Below, one piece after another: positions 48,593-58,745 of a stretch of 64,000 nucleotides of DNA; position 1 is the first letter of the stretch; every line of letters begins with the position of its first letter. Source of the stretch: Streptomyces antnestii. GTDB taxonomy: Bacteria; Actinomycetota; Actinomycetes; Streptomycetales; Streptomycetaceae. Made by a program: the position numbers and the translations under genes. The stretch lies in the NCBI RefSeq assembly GCF_004005495.1, contig NZ_RZYA01000007.1, positions 1-64,000 on the forward strand, in the 5' to 3' direction. The notes beneath the pieces are model-generated. The model saw nothing but the letters and a program-made list of their open reading frames with translations. It had not been told where the DNA came from and ran no database searches.

Positions 48593-50317
48593 ATGAGAAG
48601 GATCGCGGTGATCGGCGCCGGGCAGGCGGGTGCCCAACTCGCCCTGGGGCTCCAGGCGCACGGCTACGACGTCACCCTGGTCTCCGACCGCGGCCCCGAC
48701 GAGATGCGTCGCGGCCCGGTCATGTCCAGCCAGTGCATGTTCGACACCGCGCTGCAGAGCGAGCGCGAACTCGGCCTGCACCGCTGGGAGGGCCAGGTCC
48801 CGGACATCACCGGCATCGCGCTCTCTCTCATCGGTCCGCACGGCACTCCTGAAGTCTCCTGGCGCGCACCGCTGGAGGGCCCCGCCCACTCCGTCGACCA
48901 GCGCGTCAAGTGTGCCGCCTGGATCGAACAGTTCGCGGAGGGCGGCCGCGGCGAGATCGTGCTGCACGAGGCGGGCGTGGCCGACCTCGAGTGGTACGCC
49001 CGTACGCACGATCTCGTCGTGGTCTCCACGGGCAAGGGCGAGCTGAGCAGCCTCTTCCCGCGCAACGCCGAGCTCTCCCCGTACGACAAGCCACGGCGCG
49101 CGCTGGCTCTGACCTACGTCACGGGAACGGCACCGCGCGAGGGGGAGGCCTCCGTTCACTACCGCATGGTCCCGGGCGTCGGCGAGTACTTCACCTTCCC
49201 CGCCCTCACCACCACCGGCCCCTGCGACATCATGGTCTTCGAGGGCGTCCCCGGCGGCCCGATGGACTGCTGGGACGACATCGTCACCCCCGAGGCCCAC
49301 CTCGTCCGCTCGCTGGAGATCCTCCACCGGTTCTTCCCCGACGAGTACGAACGCTGCCGGCACGCCCGACTCACGGACAGCGGCGGTGTGTTGCGCGGCC
49401 GGGTCACCCCCACCGTCCGGCACCCCGTCGCCCGCCTGGCCTCCGGCCGGCACGTCCTCGGCATGGCCGACGCTGTCGTCCTCAACGACCCGATCACCGG
49501 CCAGGGTTCGAACAACGCTGCCCAGGCCGCGAGCCACTACCTCGACAGCACCCTGCGCCACGGCGCCGCCGAGTTCACCCCGCAGTGGATGCAGCGCACC
49601 TTCGACAGCTTCTGGCGCGGCTGGGCCCAATGGGCCGTCGGCTGGACCAACTCCCTCCTCACCGACCTGCGTCCGCACCACCACGACCTGCTCACGGCGG
49701 CTGCCGAGGTCCCCTCGGTCGCGAGCGCCCTGGCCACCGGATTCGACGACCCGCGCACGCTCTACCGCTGGTGGTTCGAGGAAGGCGAAGCGCAGCGCTT
49801 CCTCGCCGACAAGCGCGCCCAGCACGCCGCCCGCTTCGACGGCCGCGAACTGCGCCGCGCGCTGGGCCAGTACGCCACCGGCGTGACCGTGGTGACGGCC
49901 CGCACCCCCGACGGCCGCAACGTCGGCATGACCGCGAACTCCTTCACCTCCGTCTCCCTGGACCCGCCCCTCGTCCTGTGGTGCCCTGGCAAGAACGCGC
50001 CGAGCCTCCCGGACTTCACCGACGCCTCGCACTTCGCCGTCCACGTACTGGCCGCCGACCAGCACCACCTCTCCCGTCAGTTCGCCACCCCGGCCGAGGA
50101 CAAGTTCCACGGCACCCCCGCCACCCACGGCATCGCCGGCACCCCCCTCCTGGACGGCGCGGTGGCACGCTTCCAGTGCCGCACCGTCCAGCGCCTCGAC
50201 GCCGGCGACCACATCATCTTCCTCGGCGAGGTCGAACAGTACGAGTCCGACGGCGGCGCCCCACTGGTGTTCCACTCGGGGTACTACCACGTGGCGACGA
50301 AGCATCCGGATCTCTGA
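48593..50317 (+). CDS. styA2B: StyA2B-type self-sufficient monooxygenase: StyA-like oxygenase fused to a flavin reductase
   Basis: This is a 574-residue natural fusion. Residues 1 to ~410 are StyA-like (RIAVIGAGQAGAQLALGL, HSVDQRVKCAAWIEQF, PGVGEYFTFPALTTTGPCD, VVLNDPITGQGSNNAAQ). From about 417 a flavin-reductase domain follows (LRRALGQYATGVTVVTA, VGMTANSFTSVSLDPPLVLW, DHIIFLGEVEQYES, GYYHV). The reductase would make reduced FAD from NADH for both its own and the StyA1 oxygenase. In Rhodococcus, StyA2B is largely the reductant donor while StyA1 gives most oxygenation. The ribosome site is weak (AGCAGGA). Confidence 0.85.
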   Translation: MRRIAVIGAGQAGAQLALGLQAHGYDVTLVSDRGPDEMRRGPVMSSQCMFDTALQSERELGLHRWEGQVPDITGIALSLIGPHGTPEVSWRAPLEGPAHSVDQRVKCAAWIEQFAEGGRGEIVLHEAGVADLEWYARTHDLVVVSTGKGELSSLFPRNAELSPYDKPRRALALTYVTGTAPREGEASVHYRMVPGVGEYFTFPALTTTGPCDIMVFEGVPGGPMDCWDDIVTPEAHLVRSLEILHRFFPDEYERCRHARLTDSGGVLRGRVTPTVRHPVARLASGRHVLGMADAVVLNDPITGQGSNNAAQAASHYLDSTLRHGAAEFTPQWMQRTFDSFWRGWAQWAVGWTNSLLTDLRPHHHDLLTAAAEVPSVASALATGFDDPRTLYRWWFEEGEAQRFLADKRAQHAARFDGRELRRALGQYATGVTVVTARTPDGRNVGMTANSFTSVSLDPPLVLWCPGKNAPSLPDFTDASHFAVHVLAADQHHLSRQFATPAEDKFHGTPATHGIAGTPLLDGAVARFQCRTVQRLDAGDHIIFLGEVEQYESDGGAPLVFHSGYYHVATKHPDL

Positions 50318-51019
<702 letters not shown>

Positions 51020-51070
51020 TAACGCACTCAAAGTGCGGGCGCACCCCCCCACCCCGCAAGAGGCACTTTC

Positions 51071-52081
51071 ATGTCGCTCAAGAAGATCCTTCCCGGCCGG
51101 CTCGGCTTCGGCACCGCCCCGCTCGGCAACATGTTCCGCGCGATCCCCGACGAGGAGGCCCGCGCCACCGTCGAGGCCGCCTGGGACCAGGGCACCCGCT
51201 ACTTCGACACCGCCCCCTTCTACGGTGCGGGCCTGTCCGAGGAGCGTCTGGGCGAGGTCCTGTCCGCCAAGCCCCGTGGCGAGTACGTCCTGTCCACAAA
51301 GGTCGGTCGGGTCGTCCTCGACGAGCTGGAGGAGGGTGCCCGCGACCTCGGTGAGAAGGGTGGCCTGTTCGAGCACGGCAACCCGAACAAGATGCTCCAC
51401 GTGTGGACCGCCGAGGCCACCGAGCGGTCCATCGAGGACAGTCTCAAGCGCCTGGGCACCGACCGCCTGGACATCGTCTGGGTCCACGACATCGCCCAGG
51501 ACTTCCACGGCGACCTGTGGCTGCAGAAGTTCGAGGAGGCCCGTACCGGCGCCTTCCGCGTCCTGTCCCGCCTGCGTGACGAGGGCGTGATCAAGGCCTG
51601 GGGCCTGGGCGTGAACAAGACCGAGCCCATCGAGCTGACCCTCGCCCTGGACGAGCCGAAGCCCGACGGATTCCTCCTCGCCGGCCGCTACACCCTCCTG
51701 GACCACGAGCACGCCCTGCAGCGGCTGCTCCCCATGGCGCAGGAGCACAACGTCGACATGGTCGTCGGCGGCCCCTACAGCTCCGGCATCCTCGCCGGCG
51801 GCGCCCACTTCGAGTACCAGCAGGCCCCGCCGGAGATCATCGAGAAGGTCTCGCGCCTGAAGGCCCTGGCCCACAAGCACGGCGTCTCCATCAAGGCCGC
51901 CGCCCTCCAGTTCTCCCTGGCCCACCCCGTCTCCGCCGCCGTCGTCGCCGGCGCCACCCGGCCCAGCCGCATCGCCGAGGACATCGCCGCCCTGAACGAG
52001 ACCGTCCCGGCCGCGTTCTGGGACGAGCTGCGCGCCGCCGGCCTCGTCAGCCCGGCCGCCCCGCTGCCCAACAACGCCTGA
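51071..52081 (+). CDS. Aldo/keto reductase
   Basis: The 336-residue NADPH-dependent TIM barrel has LGFGTAPLGNMF, DQGTRYFDTAPFYGAG (catalytic Asp and Tyr), YVLSTKVGRVV (catalytic Lys) and LDIVWVHDI (catalytic His). The C-terminal cofactor segment is AAVVAGATRPSRIAEDI. It resembles D-threo-aldose 1-dehydrogenase/pyridoxal-4-dehydrogenase-type members with the insertion after Lys (EEGARDLGEKGGLFEHGN). It reduces or oxidises carbonyls such as aldehydes. It is followed after 41 bp by an SRPBCC gene, so the two form an operon. Confidence 0.92.
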   Translation: MSLKKILPGRLGFGTAPLGNMFRAIPDEEARATVEAAWDQGTRYFDTAPFYGAGLSEERLGEVLSAKPRGEYVLSTKVGRVVLDELEEGARDLGEKGGLFEHGNPNKMLHVWTAEATERSIEDSLKRLGTDRLDIVWVHDIAQDFHGDLWLQKFEEARTGAFRVLSRLRDEGVIKAWGLGVNKTEPIELTLALDEPKPDGFLLAGRYTLLDHEHALQRLLPMAQEHNVDMVVGGPYSSGILAGGAHFEYQQAPPEIIEKVSRLKALAHKHGVSIKAAALQFSLAHPVSAAVVAGATRPSRIAEDIAALNETVPAAFWDELRAAGLVSPAAPLPNNA

Positions 52082-52122
52082 CACCCACCACCCCCCACGC
52101 ACGTCCGCACAGGAGAAAGATC

Positions 52123-52542
52123 ATGGCTTCCACGTCCGTCTCCCGCACCGTCCCCGCCTCCCCCGACAAGGTCTGGAGCCTCATCGGCGGCTTCGACGCC
52201 CTGCCCGACTGGCTCCCCTACATCCCCGAGAGCACGCCGCTCGAGGGCGGTCGGGTCCGCCGCCTGGCCAACGCCGAGGGCGAGGTCATCATCGAACGCC
52301 TCGTCGACTTCAACGAGGCCGAGCGCCACTACAGCTATGCCATCCTCCAGGCCCCGTTCCCCGTCAACGGCTACGTCTCCACCCTGCGCGTCCACGCGAT
52401 CCCCGGCCACGACGACATCGCCGAGGTCCAGTGGTCCGGCCGCTTCAACCCCGACCACGCCACCGAGCAGGAAGTCGTCGACCTCTTCACCGGCATCTAC
52501 GCCGACGGCCTCGACGCACTCCACAAGACCCTCACCGCCTGA
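52123..52542 (+). CDS. SRPBCC (START/Bet v 1-like) family protein
   Basis: The 139-residue helix-grip protein starts STSVSRTVPASPDKVWSLIG and has FDALPDWLPYIPES, VIIERLVDFNEAERHYSYAI and VQWSGRFNPDHATEQEVVDLF. Such proteins bind hydrophobic ligands and can be cyclases or carriers. AGGAGAAAG precedes the ATG. It follows the aldo/keto reductase and lies close to the monooxygenase pair. A role in handling an epoxide or indole product is only suggested by location. Confidence 0.88.
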   Translation: MASTSVSRTVPASPDKVWSLIGGFDALPDWLPYIPESTPLEGGRVRRLANAEGEVIIERLVDFNEAERHYSYAILQAPFPVNGYVSTLRVHAIPGHDDIAEVQWSGRFNPDHATEQEVVDLFTGIYADGLDALHKTLTA

Positions 52543-52899
52543 CACCACAGGCGCAGGCACAGACCGCACCACCGACCCGCCCGGCCCGGACACGCCCCAC
52601 GCGTGCCCGGGCCGCGGGCGAGGACCTGCCCGGGTGTTCGACGGCGAGGAGGCGATCACTCTGATCCCCGACCCTGAGTCCGGAGCCCAGGGCACCATGT
52701 GCAGCGGGCCGGCCCCCCGACCAACTGAGGCAGGTCGTCCGGGACTTCCACGACGGGCCTCGCCGGGCCCGCTGATCGACCCGGCGAAGCGCGACGACCG
52801 CTCGCGCTGCGCTGGGCATGACCGTTGCGTCCGGGCGGATCCAGCCGGACCGCCCGGACGAACTGATGGCTGCCGGTGCTCGCCTCTGCGAGGCTCGAT
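52543..52899. other. Intergenic region, no gene recognised
   Basis: The 357 bases lie between convergent genes. Several open frames cross them but none shows a domain I recognise. I see no clean terminator hairpin for either gene. Confidence 0.5.
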
Positions 52900-53997
52900 T
52901 CAGCGCAGAGGGTCGTACGGCGACAGGTCGATCTCAGGGTCGGCCTGCCGGGCCAGGCGGGCCGCGATCGCGCCCGCGTAAGGGCCGACCATCAGACCCG
53001 ACGCCCCGAGACCGTTCACCACGACAAGTCCGGGCACCTGCGGGACCTCGCCCAGCAAGGGGCGGATGTCAGGTCCGACCGGACGGAAGCCGATGCGGGT
53101 CTCCACGTGCGTCGCGTCGGCCAGTCCGGGCGCGACCGACAGCGCTTCGCCGAGCACTTCCGCGATCCCGGCCGCGGTGATCCGGTGATCGAAGCCCACG
53201 TCGTCCTCGCGCGTGGCGCCGACGACGACCCGTGAGTCGTCGAAGGACAGGAGGTAGTGCCGCGACCGCGGCAGCACCACAGGCCAGTTCGCCGTGTCGG
53301 CGCCCGGCATCCGCAAATGCGCGATCTGCCCGCGCTGAGGCGCGATCCGTATGTGGACGCCCAGCGGTTCGAGCAACTGCGGCGCCCAGGCGCCGGCCGC
53401 CACGATCACCGAGTCCGCAGCGACGAAGACATCGTCGATCCGTACCCCTTGCACCGCTCCGTCGGCGACGATCGTGGCCGTTCCCTCGACGATCCGTGCG
53501 CCGTGCCGCACTGCCGCGCGACACATGGCATCACGGACCGAGCGGCCGTCCAGCCGTGCTCCCCCTGGAACATGGATCGCCGGGCCGTCGTGGGCAAGTG
53601 GCGGGAACAGCTCCCGCGCCCGGCGCGCGCCGATCAGTTCCACCTTGCCGGCCGACGGAGACTCCTCCGCGCGCGCGGACACACGTTTCAGCACCTCGGT
53701 GGACTCGGTCTCTTCCACGAGGCGCAGCGAGCCGACCTGCCGGTAGCCGAACTCGGTCTCACCGTCCGTCGCCAGCGCCGCCCGGAGCTCCCGGTAGTAC
53801 TCCGCGCCGGCCACCGCGATCCGGTACCAGTCCTCGTCGTCCACCTCGGACGACCACGGGCAGATGATGCCCGCGCCGGCCGACGTCGCGCGCCCCGGGA
53901 CCCGGGAGTCCACCAGCACCACGTCCGCCCCGGTCCGCGCCAGGTCGTAGCCTGCCGCCGCACCGGCGATGCCGCACCCGACCACCACTACGCGCAT
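52900..53997 (-). CDS. DAO-type FAD-dependent amine/amino-acid oxidoreductase
   Basis: The 365-residue protein has N-terminal FAD binding RVVVVGCGIAGAAAGYDLA, SAGAGIICPWSSEV, VIVAAGAWAPQLL, RPVGPDIRPLLGEVP and NGLGASGLMVGPYAG. Layout matches D-amino-acid oxidase, glycine oxidase or PuuB-like enzymes, which oxidise amines or amino acids to imines. AGGAGAGG lies ahead of the ATG at 53997. It is downstream of a POT transporter and an XRE-cupin regulator, in line with catabolism of an amino compound. Which amine is used cannot be told. Confidence 0.9.
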   Translation of the reverse strand: MRVVVVGCGIAGAAAGYDLARTGADVVLVDSRVPGRATSAGAGIICPWSSEVDDEDWYRIAVAGAEYYRELRAALATDGETEFGYRQVGSLRLVEETESTEVLKRVSARAEESPSAGKVELIGARRARELFPPLAHDGPAIHVPGGARLDGRSVRDAMCRAAVRHGARIVEGTATIVADGAVQGVRIDDVFVAADSVIVAAGAWAPQLLEPLGVHIRIAPQRGQIAHLRMPGADTANWPVVLPRSRHYLLSFDDSRVVVGATREDDVGFDHRITAAGIAEVLGEALSVAPGLADATHVETRIGFRPVGPDIRPLLGEVPQVPGLVVVNGLGASGLMVGPYAGAIAARLARQADPEIDLSPYDPLR

Positions 53998-54047
53998 CTT
54001 CCGCCTCTCCTGCCTCGACCTCTCCTGCCTCGACTCTGTTCCGCTCA

Positions 54048-55532
54048 CTACTTCACGCCTCCCATGTGTCGTCGCACCCATGGCGTCAACAGGTGCATGA
54101 CAATCCCTGCCCCCATGACCGCAGCTCCGACCCCTGCGAAGTAGGCGACCTCGGTCTCGGGCCTGTAGAGCTGCACCAGCTGCGCGTTGATACCTCCCGC
54201 CGCCGCGGAGGCCAGGAACCACAAACTCATCATCTGCGCCAGGAAGGCTCGCGGCGCGAGTTTGGTGGTGGCGGAGAGCCCGACCGGCGAGAGGCACATC
54301 GAACCGCAGATCACGATGAAGTAGCTCGCGACGAGCCACCACGGACTGGCGGTCTCGTGCACGCCGTTCAACAGTCCTGGGCCCGCCATCAGGATGAACG
54401 AGGCTCCGCCGAGCAGCAGTCCGACGGCGAACTTGCGCGGCGTGGCCGGCTGTCTGTCCCCCAGCTTGATCCACAGCCAGGCGAAGGCCGGAGCCAGGAG
54501 AAGAGTGGCGACCGGGTTCAGCGACTGGAACCAGGAGGACGGGACCGCCATCCCGAAGATCCGGAGGTCGGTCCGTGTGTCGGCGAACTGTGCGAGCACC
54601 GAACCCGACTGTTCGTTGACCACCCAGTAGAACACCGCGCCGATGAAGAGCGGCACATAGGCGATCAGCCGGGACCGCTCCACGGGATCGGTGTGCGAGC
54701 TGCGCAGCATCATGATCAGATAGCCCGCCGGCACCAGCACGGCGAGCACCGACACGACGTTGATCAGCGTCTGCACCGTCAGCGAATCCACAACGCCGAG
54801 CAACACCACCGCGACAACCACCACGACGGCACCCACGGTCGAGCGCCTCACCACCTGGCGCAGTTCACCGGGCTGAAGCGCCTGCGTCGGCGCGTCTCCG
54901 GCCTGTCCCAGGCTCTTCCGGCCCCGGGTGTACACGGCCAGCCCCGCCGCCATGCCGACCGCGGCGAGGCCGAAGCCGAGGTGGTAGTCGACCTGCTGCC
55001 CGAGCGTGCCCACCAGATACGGCGCCACGAAGGCACCCAGGTTGATGCCCATGTAGAAGAGGGAGAACCCGGCATCACGGCGATGGTCGGCGGGCGCGTA
55101 CAACTCACCCACCATGCTGGACACGTTGGGCTTGAGGAGCCCTGTGCCGAGCACGATCAACAGCATCGACACGAGCAGCGCGGGCAGGCCGCCGGGAACC
55201 GCCAGCGCCAGGTGACCGCCCATGATCAGAAATCCGCCCAGCAGAACCGCGCGGCGCATGCCCAGCAGTCGGTCGGCCGTCCAGCCTCCGAGGACGCCCG
55301 ACATGTAGACCAGGGCGCCGTAGACGGACACGAGCGCGGCCGCGGTGGGCTTGTCGAGGCCGAGCCCACCGTCCGAGGTGCGGTCGTACAGGTAGTACAG
55401 CAGGATCGCGGACATCCCGTAGTAGGAGAACCGCTCCCACGCCTCGAGGAAGAACAGCGTGGCGAGGCTGCGTGGATGCCCGAAGAAGCCTCGCTCGTCG
55501 GATGGAACCTTCGTCAGTTCGAGTTCGCTCAT
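54048..55532 (-). CDS. POT/PTR family proton-coupled peptide transporter
   Basis: The 494-residue membrane protein has the POT signature LFFLEAWERFSYYGMSAILLY (ExxERF). GTGLLKPNVSSMVGELY, FSLFYMGINLGAFVAPYLVG and WVVNEQSGSVLAQFA follow, with about 14 hydrophobic segments. It imports di- and tripeptides with protons. It sits in one run of genes with the oxidase (50 bp apart) and after the XRE-cupin regulator, and complements the ABC peptide importer of the upstream operon. Confidence 0.94.
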   Translation of the reverse strand: MSELELTKVPSDERGFFGHPRSLATLFFLEAWERFSYYGMSAILLYYLYDRTSDGGLGLDKPTAAALVSVYGALVYMSGVLGGWTADRLLGMRRAVLLGGFLIMGGHLALAVPGGLPALLVSMLLIVLGTGLLKPNVSSMVGELYAPADHRRDAGFSLFYMGINLGAFVAPYLVGTLGQQVDYHLGFGLAAVGMAAGLAVYTRGRKSLGQAGDAPTQALQPGELRQVVRRSTVGAVVVVVAVVLLGVVDSLTVQTLINVVSVLAVLVPAGYLIMMLRSSHTDPVERSRLIAYVPLFIGAVFYWVVNEQSGSVLAQFADTRTDLRIFGMAVPSSWFQSLNPVATLLLAPAFAWLWIKLGDRQPATPRKFAVGLLLGGASFILMAGPGLLNGVHETASPWWLVASYFIVICGSMCLSPVGLSATTKLAPRAFLAQMMSLWFLASAAAGGINAQLVQLYRPETEVAYFAGVGAAVMGAGIVMHLLTPWVRRHMGGVK

Positions 55533-55576
55533 TGCCGCCTCTCAGTGGTGGTGTGCACCGCGGAGGTGAACCGCGG

Positions 55577-56200
55577 TCAGCAGAGAGTTCCGTCGGGGCG
55601 CCGCAGCAGAGGACGGTCGACCGCCCAGAGCACCTCTGCCGCTTCGATGCCGCGGTTGTGAATGGCGTGTGGAATCCGGGACTTGAAGTGGATCGAGTCG
55701 CCCCCGGCGAGCACAGCGGTCTCGTCCGGCAGCAGAAACGTCAGCTCGCCGCGCAGCACGTAGCAGAACTCCTCGCCGTCGTGCTGTGTGAACGGTGACG
55801 GCTCGTCCGTCGGGCGCACCTTGGTGACCAGTGCTTCGATGCGCTGCTCCACCAGGTCCGCGGTCAGGACGCGGTGCTCGCGCTCCCCCATCACCACCCG
55901 CTCGACGAGCGGGTCGTCGTGCCGAGCGATCGCGTAGGCGTGCCTGCCTCGACGGCCGGCGGCGCCCAGCAGGTCGGAGGCGTCCACCTCCAGCGCGTCG
56001 GCCAGCGCGAAGAGCGAGGTCAGTGAGATCGAGTTGATGCCTCGCTCGGCCAGCGAGAGGAAGCCGGCCGACAGCCCGCAGCGTTCCGCCAGGTCCCGAA
56101 GTGTCAGACCATGCCGCGTGCGGAGCCGTTTGATCTCCGCCCCCACCAGGCGAGCGGGCTCTCGGGCCGCCCGGTCGGCCGGATTCACGCTGTCGACCAC
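55577..56200 (-). CDS. XRE family regulator with C-terminal cupin domain
   Basis: The 207-residue protein has an HTH of XRE type (VGAEIKRLRTRHGLTLRDLA, ERCGLSAGFLSLAERGINSI) at about 20-78. A cupin at about 120-195 has FTQHDGEEFCYVLRGELTF and GDSIHFKSRIPHAIHN. This is the PuuR-type layout often found controlling amine or amino-acid catabolism. The GTG at 56200 follows AGGAG by only 2 nt, so the exact start is unsure. It is located between the CoA/ABC operon and the POT/oxidase genes, all on one strand, and may control both. Confidence 0.92.
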   Translation of the reverse strand: MVDSVNPADRAAREPARLVGAEIKRLRTRHGLTLRDLAERCGLSAGFLSLAERGINSISLTSLFALADALEVDASDLLGAAGRRGRHAYAIARHDDPLVERVVMGEREHRVLTADLVEQRIEALVTKVRPTDEPSPFTQHDGEEFCYVLRGELTFLLPDETAVLAGGDSIHFKSRIPHAIHNRGIEAAEVLWAVDRPLLRRPDGTLC

Positions 56201-56267
56201 AGCTCCTGCCCCTTCCCCCGCCCGCGTGGCACCGTTCGGCCGTTCGGTGATGAAGCGTCACATCCCG

Positions 56268-56672
56268 CTACTCGCTGTCGAGATCAGCACGCGGCATGAC
56301 GCTGACGTAGTCGCCTCGTGCGACGACCTCCGGCGGCTCGTGGACGATCCCCTTCGTGGTCTGACCGCGCTCTCCCGGATCTGTGCTGATCAGTTTCACG
56401 ACCTCGGTACGCATCGTGCGGGACCGGTTGCCCACCCGGATGAGTTCGCAGCGGACCTCGATGTAGTCACCGACGTGACACACCGCGGTGAAGTCGACGC
56501 TCTCCCAGCGGGCGAGGTATCCGGCGGACTCGCCACGCATCACACCCAGCATCGCGCCGGCGTCGGACATCAACTGCATGTAATGCGCGGCCGGGATGAC
56601 TCCACCCGCGTACTTGGTGTCATCGGCCCGCAGTCGCACACGGAGCGTGGTGCTGGTCGGGGTGCCGTCCAT
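56268..56672 (-). CDS. 3-aminobutyryl-CoA (beta-aminoacyl-CoA) ammonia-lyase-like hotdog protein
   Basis: The 134-residue hotdog-fold protein reads TLRVRLRADDTKYAGGVIPA, LMSDAGAMLGVM, WESVDFTAVCHVGDYIEV and IRVGNRSRTMRTEVVKLIS. The order R-M/L-x-x-D-x-x-Y-x-G-G, V-x-F-x-A-x-V-x-x-GD-x-I and VGN-S-R resembles Kal, the 3-aminobutyryl-CoA ammonia lyase of lysine fermentation, and beta-alanyl-CoA ammonia lyases. Such enzymes release ammonia to give an enoyl-CoA. The second of two adjacent ATGs, 6 nt after AGGAGG, was taken as start. A thioesterase function remains possible. Confidence 0.68.
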   Translation of the reverse strand: MDGTPTSTTLRVRLRADDTKYAGGVIPAAHYMQLMSDAGAMLGVMRGESAGYLARWESVDFTAVCHVGDYIEVRCELIRVGNRSRTMRTEVVKLISTDPGERGQTTKGIVHEPPEVVARGDYVSVMPRADLDSE

Positions 56673-56726
56673 CATGTGCCTCCTGGTCGTGGAAGAAGTG
56701 GAAGAGGTGGAAGAGGTGGCGCCCGG

Positions 56727-57731
56727 TCACTCGGGGAAGTGGCATGCGACGGTGCGCTCGCCGGCGCCGGCCGGCTCGAGTGCGGGGTCGAGCGAGGCGC
56801 ACAGGTCGCTCGCCTTCCAGCAGCGGGTACGGAACGCGCAGCCCGACGGCACCCTGGCGGGCGAGGGGAGGTCGCCCTGAAGCACGATGCGGGCACCGCG
56901 CGCGTTCGCGTCGGGGTCGGGTGCGGGCGCCGACGACAGCAATGCCTTGGTGTAGGGGTGCTTCGGGTCGTCGTACACGGTGTCGGTGGGGCCGTACTCC
57001 ACGATGCGGCCGAGGTACATCACCGCGATGTGATCGGAGATGGTCGCGACGACGCTCAGGTTGTGTGCGATGAAGATGTACGCGACGCCGAGCTCGTCCT
57101 GGAGGTCCTTGAGCAGATTGATGACCTGTGCCTGGATCGACACGTCGAGCGCGGAGACGGGTTCGTCGCAGATGACCACGTCCGAGCCGGAGGCCAGAGC
57201 CCGTGCCAGACCGACGCGTTGCTGCTGTCCGCCCGAGAGCTGGCTGGGCCGCCGGTCGGCCAGGTAGCCGGGGAGGCCGACGGCGTCCATCAGTTCCGCC
57301 GCACGTGCGTCGCGCTCGGCGCGTGGGCCCTTGGAACGCAGCACGTCGAGCGGTTCGCGGATGATCTGCTGGACGGTCATCCGCGGATCGAGGGAGGTGA
57401 ACGGCGACTGGAAGACCATCTGCACGCGCCGCATCAGCTCGTCCCGCCGGCGTCGCCCCACCGCGTCCACGCGGTGTCCGGCGACCGAGAGGGAACCGCT
57501 GGTCGGCTCCTCCAGGCCGACGAGAAGTCGGGCGAGGGTGGACTTGCCGCATCCCGACTCGCCGACGACGCCGACGGTCTTGCCGGCGGGCACCTCCAAC
57601 GAGACACCCCGGACGGCCTGGATGAGGCCGCCCTTGCCATGGCCCGGGTACGACTTGACGAGTGCGTCCGCCGACAGCACGGGATCCGCCACCCGGGCCT
57701 CGTCCCGGACGGCCGGATCAGTCGGCACCAT
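56727..57731 (-). CDS. Oligopeptide-type ABC transporter ATPase (DppF/OppF)
   Basis: The 334-residue ATPase has GESGCGKSTLARLL (Walker A), VFQSPFTSLDP (Q-loop), LSGGQQQRVGLARA (signature), CDEPVSALDVSIQ (Walker B) and FIAHNLSVV. The C-terminal oligopeptide domain has the GCAFRTRCWKASDLC cluster. The start overlaps the DppD-type gene by 11 bp. Just after its stop, toward the lyase gene, is a short GAAGTGGAAGAGGTGG-type repeat (about 56690-56720). Confidence 0.94.
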   Translation of the reverse strand: MVPTDPAVRDEARVADPVLSADALVKSYPGHGKGGLIQAVRGVSLEVPAGKTVGVVGESGCGKSTLARLLVGLEEPTSGSLSVAGHRVDAVGRRRRDELMRRVQMVFQSPFTSLDPRMTVQQIIREPLDVLRSKGPRAERDARAAELMDAVGLPGYLADRRPSQLSGGQQQRVGLARALASGSDVVICDEPVSALDVSIQAQVINLLKDLQDELGVAYIFIAHNLSVVATISDHIAVMYLGRIVEYGPTDTVYDDPKHPYTKALLSSAPAPDPDANARGARIVLQGDLPSPARVPSGCAFRTRCWKASDLCASLDPALEPAGAGERTVACHFPE

Positions 57732-58728
57732 GGAAATTCTCCTTCCAGTATCGGCAGGCCGACGCGTGGCCCGGTGCGACGATCTCGAGGCCGGCGGGAA
57801 CCGACGCGCAGTCGGCCCGCGCGTAGGCGCACCGGGTGTGGAAGCGGCATCCGCTCGGCCGCGTCGTCGGGCTCGGCGGCGAGCCGGGGATCGACGCGAG
57901 ACGCTCCGCGCGCCGGTCCGACCGTGGTACGGCGTTCAGGAGGCCTTCCGTGTACGGGTGCCGTGGCGAGGTGAAGATGTCCCGCATGCCGCCGGACTCG
58001 ACCACGGCGCCCGCGTACATCACGGTGACGCGTTCCGCGATCTCGGCGACGACTCCCATGTCGTGCGTGATGATCACGAGCGCCATCCCGGTCTCCTGGC
58101 GCAGGTCCCGCAGCAGCTGCAGGATCTGCGCCTGGATCGTCACGTCGAGTGCCGTGGTCGGTTCGTCGGCGATCAGCAGGTCCGGATCGAGGGCGAGTCC
58201 GGTGGCGATCAGAACGCGTTGCCGCATCCCGCCGGAGAACTGGTGGGGATAGTCCTTGAGGCGTTCCGCCGCCGACGGAATCCCCACCAGGTCCAGGAGT
58301 TCGACCGCTCGCTTCCGGCAGCGTCCCGCGCTCCAGCCTTTGCGGATACGGAGCGCCTCGGTGAGCTGGTAGCCCACGGTGAGGGACGGGTTCAGCGAGG
58401 ACAGCGCGTCCTGGGCGATCAGCGCCATCCGGTCGCCCCGGATCTCCCGCATGCGCCGGTTCGACAGGGTGGCCAGTTGCACGCCGTCGAAGGCGACCGC
58501 TCCCCGGATCCGTGTGCGTCTGTTCTCCGGATACAGGCGCAATACGGCTCGCATCGCCGCCGACTTGCCCGAGCCCGACTCTCCGACGATGGCCACCGAC
58601 TCGCCGCGGCCGATGGACAACCCGAAGTCGTTCACGGCGGCGACGGTGCCGAGCGGGGTCATGAATTCGACCGAGAGCTGCTCGACCGTCAGCAGTGGAC
58701 TGTCGTTCTCGCGCGTGGCTGACGTCAT
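57718..58728 (-). CDS. Oligopeptide-type ABC transporter ATPase (DppD/OppD)
   Basis: The 336-residue ATPase has [14 protein letters not shown] (Walker A; Ala replaces the usual Thr after Ser), [14 protein letters not shown] (Q-loop), [12 protein letters not shown] (signature), [13 protein letters not shown] (Walker B) and ITHDMGVV. The C-terminal [15 protein letters not shown] is the oligopeptide Cys domain. The ATG at 58728 follows GAGGAGGGG at 2-5 nt; an ATG at 58749 is less well supported. It pairs with the DppF-type ATPase. Confidence 0.94.
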   Translation of the reverse strand: MTSATRENDSPLLTVEQLSVEFMTPLGTVAAVNDFGLSIGRGESVAIVGESGSGKSAAMRAVLRLYPENRRTRIRGAVAFDGVQLATLSNRRMREIRGDRMALIAQDALSSLNPSLTVGYQLTEALRIRKGWSAGRCRKRAVELLDLVGIPSAAERLKDYPHQFSGGMRQRVLIATGLALDPDLLIADEPTTALDVTIQAQILQLLRDLRQETGMALVIITHDMGVVAEIAERVTVMYAGAVVESGGMRDIFTSPRHPYTEGLLNAVPRSDRRAERLASIPGSPPSPTTRPSGCRFHTRCAYARADCASVPAGLEIVAPGHASACRYWKENFHGAD

Positions 58729-58745
58729 GTCCCCTCCTCGGCCGG

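Noticed and set aside
52543-52899. Possible gene or remnant between SRPBCC and oxidase genes
   Set aside because: Several open frames but no motif could be tied to any family.
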